NCBI GenBank assembly: GCA_900317925.1
Contig: ONIQ01000009.1
Location: 1-64,000 of the forward strand
Direction of reading: 5' to 3'
Length of the DNA stretch: 64,000 nt
Origin: an uncultured Bacteroidales bacterium
GTDB taxonomy: Bacteria; Bacteroidota; Bacteroidia; Bacteroidales; UBA932
Shown piece by piece: positions 62,084 to 64,000 of the stretch. The notes beneath the pieces are model-generated. The model had not been told where the DNA came from, searched no databases, and was given only the letters and a program-made list of their open reading frames with translations. The translations under genes and the position numbers were made by a program. Each line of letters begins with the position of its first letter. The stretch's first letter is position 1.

Positions 62084-62827
62084 ATGAAGATACGCTTTCA
62101 ATATATCGTGCTGATGTGGGTCGCGTTCGCGGCCGTCGCCCCATCCGTCCAGGCCCAGCCGGACCGGCGGGAAGTGCGGCAGGGAAACCGCCAGTTCCGC
62201 AAGGAAAACTGGCGCGAGGCCGATGTCGATTACCGGCGTGCTCTCTTGAAGGACAGCACGTCCTTCGCGGCGAACTACAACCTGGCGAATACCCTGTACC
62301 GCCAGGCGGCTTATGACGAGGCGGGGAAGTCCCTGGAACGGCTGAAAGAAGCGGCGAGCGCATCGGTCCATGCAGCGGATTATTATTATAATAGTGGCGA
62401 CGTGGCCCTCCAGAAGAAGGATTATGCCGCGGCCGTGGAGGCCTTCAAGCAGGCCCTGCTGCGCCGTCCGGACGACCTGGATGCCAAAGAGAACTACATC
62501 TACGCCAAGAAGATGCTGGAGAACCAGCAGAACCAGGATCAGAATCAGGATCAGGATCAGAATCAGGATCAGAATCAGGACCAAAACCAGGATCAACAGA
62601 ACCAGGATCAGAACCAAGACCAGGATCAGAACCAAGACCAACAGAATCAGGACCAGAACCAGGATCAGCAGCAACAGCAGCCCCAGCCGCAGGAGCAGCA
62701 GATTTCTCCCCAGCAGGCCCGGCAGATGCTGCAGGCCATTCAGGCCAAGGAGAAAGAGACCCAGGACAAGGTGAACAAAGAAAAGGCGGCGGTGCTGAAG
62801 AGCCGTCAGAAAGACAAGAATTGGTAG
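62084..62827 (+). CDS. batC: BatC, TPR protein with Gln/Asn/Asp-rich tract
   Basis: Secreted protein of 247 residues (signal ends APSVQA). Two to three TPR motifs span about 28-143 (EADVDYRRALLKDSTSFAAN; AAAVEAFKQALLRRPDDLD). Residues 148-204 are almost pure Gln, Asn and Asp. A Lys/Glu-rich helical tail (QARQMLQAIQAKEKE) ends it. TPRs suggest that it binds its Bat partners. It starts 1 base after the batB stop. Confidence 0.92.
   Translation: MKIRFQYIVLMWVAFAAVAPSVQAQPDRREVRQGNRQFRKENWREADVDYRRALLKDSTSFAANYNLANTLYRQAAYDEAGKSLERLKEAASASVHAADYYYNSGDVALQKKDYAAAVEAFKQALLRRPDDLDAKENYIYAKKMLENQQNQDQNQDQDQNQDQNQDQNQDQQNQDQNQDQDQNQDQQNQDQNQDQQQQQPQPQEQQISPQQARQMLQAIQAKEKETQDKVNKEKAAVLKSRQKDKNW
62525..62695 (+). 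repeat. Low-complexity Gln/Asn/Asp-coding tract in batC
   Basis: Irregular tandem units of CAGAATCAGGAT type encode QNQDQ-like repeats for about 57 codons. The repetitive DNA is prone to slippage in multiples of six bases, which keeps the frame. Confidence 0.9.
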
Positions 62828-62828
62828 T

Positions 62829-64000
62829 ATGAAGCAATGGATAACAACGATGGCCCTGGCGCTTGTGTGCGCCCTGGCATCGGCACAGACCGTTCGGGTA
62901 AAAGCCCCGGCGGTGGTGGCCGCGGACGAGCAGTTCACGGTCTCCTTCACCATAGACGGAGAAAAGGCTCCAAAGGAGTTTTCCTGGAGTCCCGGCGATG
63001 ACTTCCAACTGGTCTGGGGACCGCAGAAGGGAACATCGTCCAGCATTCAGATTATCAACGGAAAGACCACCCGGTCGTCCCAGACTACTTATACCTACGT
63101 GCTGCTGCCGCGCGCCACGGGCCGGTTCACCCTGGCCCCCGCCGTGGCGAATTTCGGGAAGGACAAAGAGGTGGCCTCGCCGAGCGTGACCATCGAGGTG
63201 GTCTCTAACGGCGCCGCTTCCCAGGCGGGTCAGTCATCTTCGGCCGCGGCCGGAAGTGCTGCCGGCGCATCTCAGGCTGCCGCAACGGGTTCCATCCCCG
63301 ACAAGGACATCTTCCTCCGTTTCGCCTTAAGCAAGACGGATGTGGTGCTGGGCGAGCCGATCACCGCTACGCTGAAACTGTATCAGCGGGTGAATATCGC
63401 CGGCTTCGAGAATGTGAAACTACCCACCTTCAACGGCTTCTGGAGCCAGGAAGTGCAGGCGCCTACCAACATCGAGTTCCACCGCGAGAGCGTGGACGAC
63501 AAGATTTACAACGCGGCCCTCATCCGCAGTTACGTAATTATCCCGCAACAGACAGGCACGCTCGTCATCGAACCGGCCGAAATGGTCTGCCTGGTGAATG
63601 TCCGCCGCGAACTGCGTTCCTCCAACCCGCTGGATATCTTCTTCCAGGACGACTACCAGACCCTCCGCAAACGCGTCACGTCCACGTCGTACAAGGTGCG
63701 GGTGTCGGGCCTTCCCGGCGGAGCGCCGGCCGGTTTCGGCGGCGGCGTGGGGAATTTCACCCTCAGCGCCCGCCTGAGCAAGGATTCGCTCAAGGCCCAC
63801 GACGCAGCTTCGCTGCTGGTGACGGTGTCCGGACGCGGCAACGTGTCCCTGCTGGAGGCGCCCAAGATTGCTTTCCCGCCCGATTTCGAGGTGTACGACA
63901 CCAAGGTGACGGAGAATGTGACCGCCGGCGGTACGCAGGGCAGCAAAACCTTTGAATATCCCTTCATCCCGCGCAGCCACGGCGACTTTACCCTGGGCCC
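62829..64000 (+). CDS. batD: BatD, 3' end missing
   Basis: 390 codons are visible and the frame is open at the window edge. Signal peptide (ALALVCALASA), then repeated Ig-like beta domains: PAVVAADEQFTVSFTIDG, RATGRFTLAPAVANFG, then ALSKTDVVLGEPITATLKLY, matching the BatD/oxygen-tolerance family. A Ser/Ala/Gly-rich linker (about 134-155) separates the first and second domains. The expected C-terminal membrane anchor lies beyond the window. It starts 1 base after batC. Confidence 0.92.
   Translation, partial: MKQWITTMALALVCALASAQTVRVKAPAVVAADEQFTVSFTIDGEKAPKEFSWSPGDDFQLVWGPQKGTSSSIQIINGKTTRSSQTTYTYVLLPRATGRFTLAPAVANFGKDKEVASPSVTIEVVSNGAASQAGQSSSAAAGSAAGASQAAATGSIPDKDIFLRFALSKTDVVLGEPITATLKLYQRVNIAGFENVKLPTFNGFWSQEVQAPTNIEFHRESVDDKIYNAALIRSYVIIPQQTGTLVIEPAEMVCLVNVRRELRSSNPLDIFFQDDYQTLRKRVTSTSYKVRVSGLPGGAPAGFGGGVGNFTLSARLSKDSLKAHDAASLLVTVSGRGNVSLLEAPKIAFPPDFEVYDTKVTENVTAGGTQGSKTFEYPFIPRSHGDFTLG

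Overview
This window looks like a chromosomal segment from a GC-rich member of the Bacteroidales (phylum Bacteroidota), probably a gut commensal. The evidence is a SusC-like TonB-dependent receptor, BACON and DUF5689-type lipoproteins, the moxR-DUF58-batABCD cluster, an M64 peptidase with a fimbrillin-like front end, many secreted glycoside hydrolases, and several promoters of the Bacteroidetes form TTG-N20-TAnnTTTG. I cannot fix the genus from sequence alone. The window is gene-dense: no gap between genes exceeds 300 bases, I saw no rRNA, tRNA or CRISPR array, and both edges cut a gene (an OB-fold lipoprotein on the left, batD on the right).

Layout. (1) 1-11654, all + strand and almost gap-free: an OB-fold lipoprotein, a BACON-fused DNA/RNA non-specific nuclease, an endonuclease/exonuclease/phosphatase-fold lipoprotein, a TonB-dependent receptor, a DUF5689 lipoprotein, an M3 peptidase and a GH89 alpha-N-acetylglucosaminidase. 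This reads as a surface system for breaking down nucleic acid and associated polymers. (2) 11715-12784: an AT-richer island with a RAYT-like HUH/tyrosine transposase and REP-like palindromes. (3) 12804-19482, - strand: metY-metX-thrA-asd-manA, which covers aspartyl phosphate reduction to homocysteine plus mannose-6-phosphate isomerase, with a divergent Lrp-family regulator. (4) 20142-33822: an iron alcohol dehydrogenase, ybaK, a phosphoesterase, rnr, gpmI, an S41 protease, mscL, a GH78 rhamnosidase, rsgA and a MATE transporter. (5) 33809-48497, - strand: a tightly coupled block encoding GH127, an M64 peptidase, an ADP-ribosylglycohydrolase-like protein, GH106, two GH28-type proteins, a GH78-like enzyme and GH95. 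The sugars implied (L-rhamnose, L-arabinose, L-fucose, galacturonate) point to pectin side chains such as rhamnogalacturonan. No SusC/SusD pair is present. (6) 48654-57202, - strand: aroK, parC, era, rluB, tonB, exbD, exbB and truA. (7) 57242-64000, + strand: the moxR/DUF58/Bat aerotolerance-type operon.

The most unusual sequence features are three. A palindromic 57-bp minisatellite is inserted in frame in shikimate kinase, bounded by 14-bp inverted ends. A small family of palindromes has a conserved AAGGCGTTTT-like centre; two members lie next to the RAYT gene and one lies 36 kb away after aroK, with compensatory stem changes. A putative nucleic-acid scavenging operon pairs two different secreted nucleases with a TonB-dependent receptor. 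All functional assignments come from reading the translated sequences; no database search was run.
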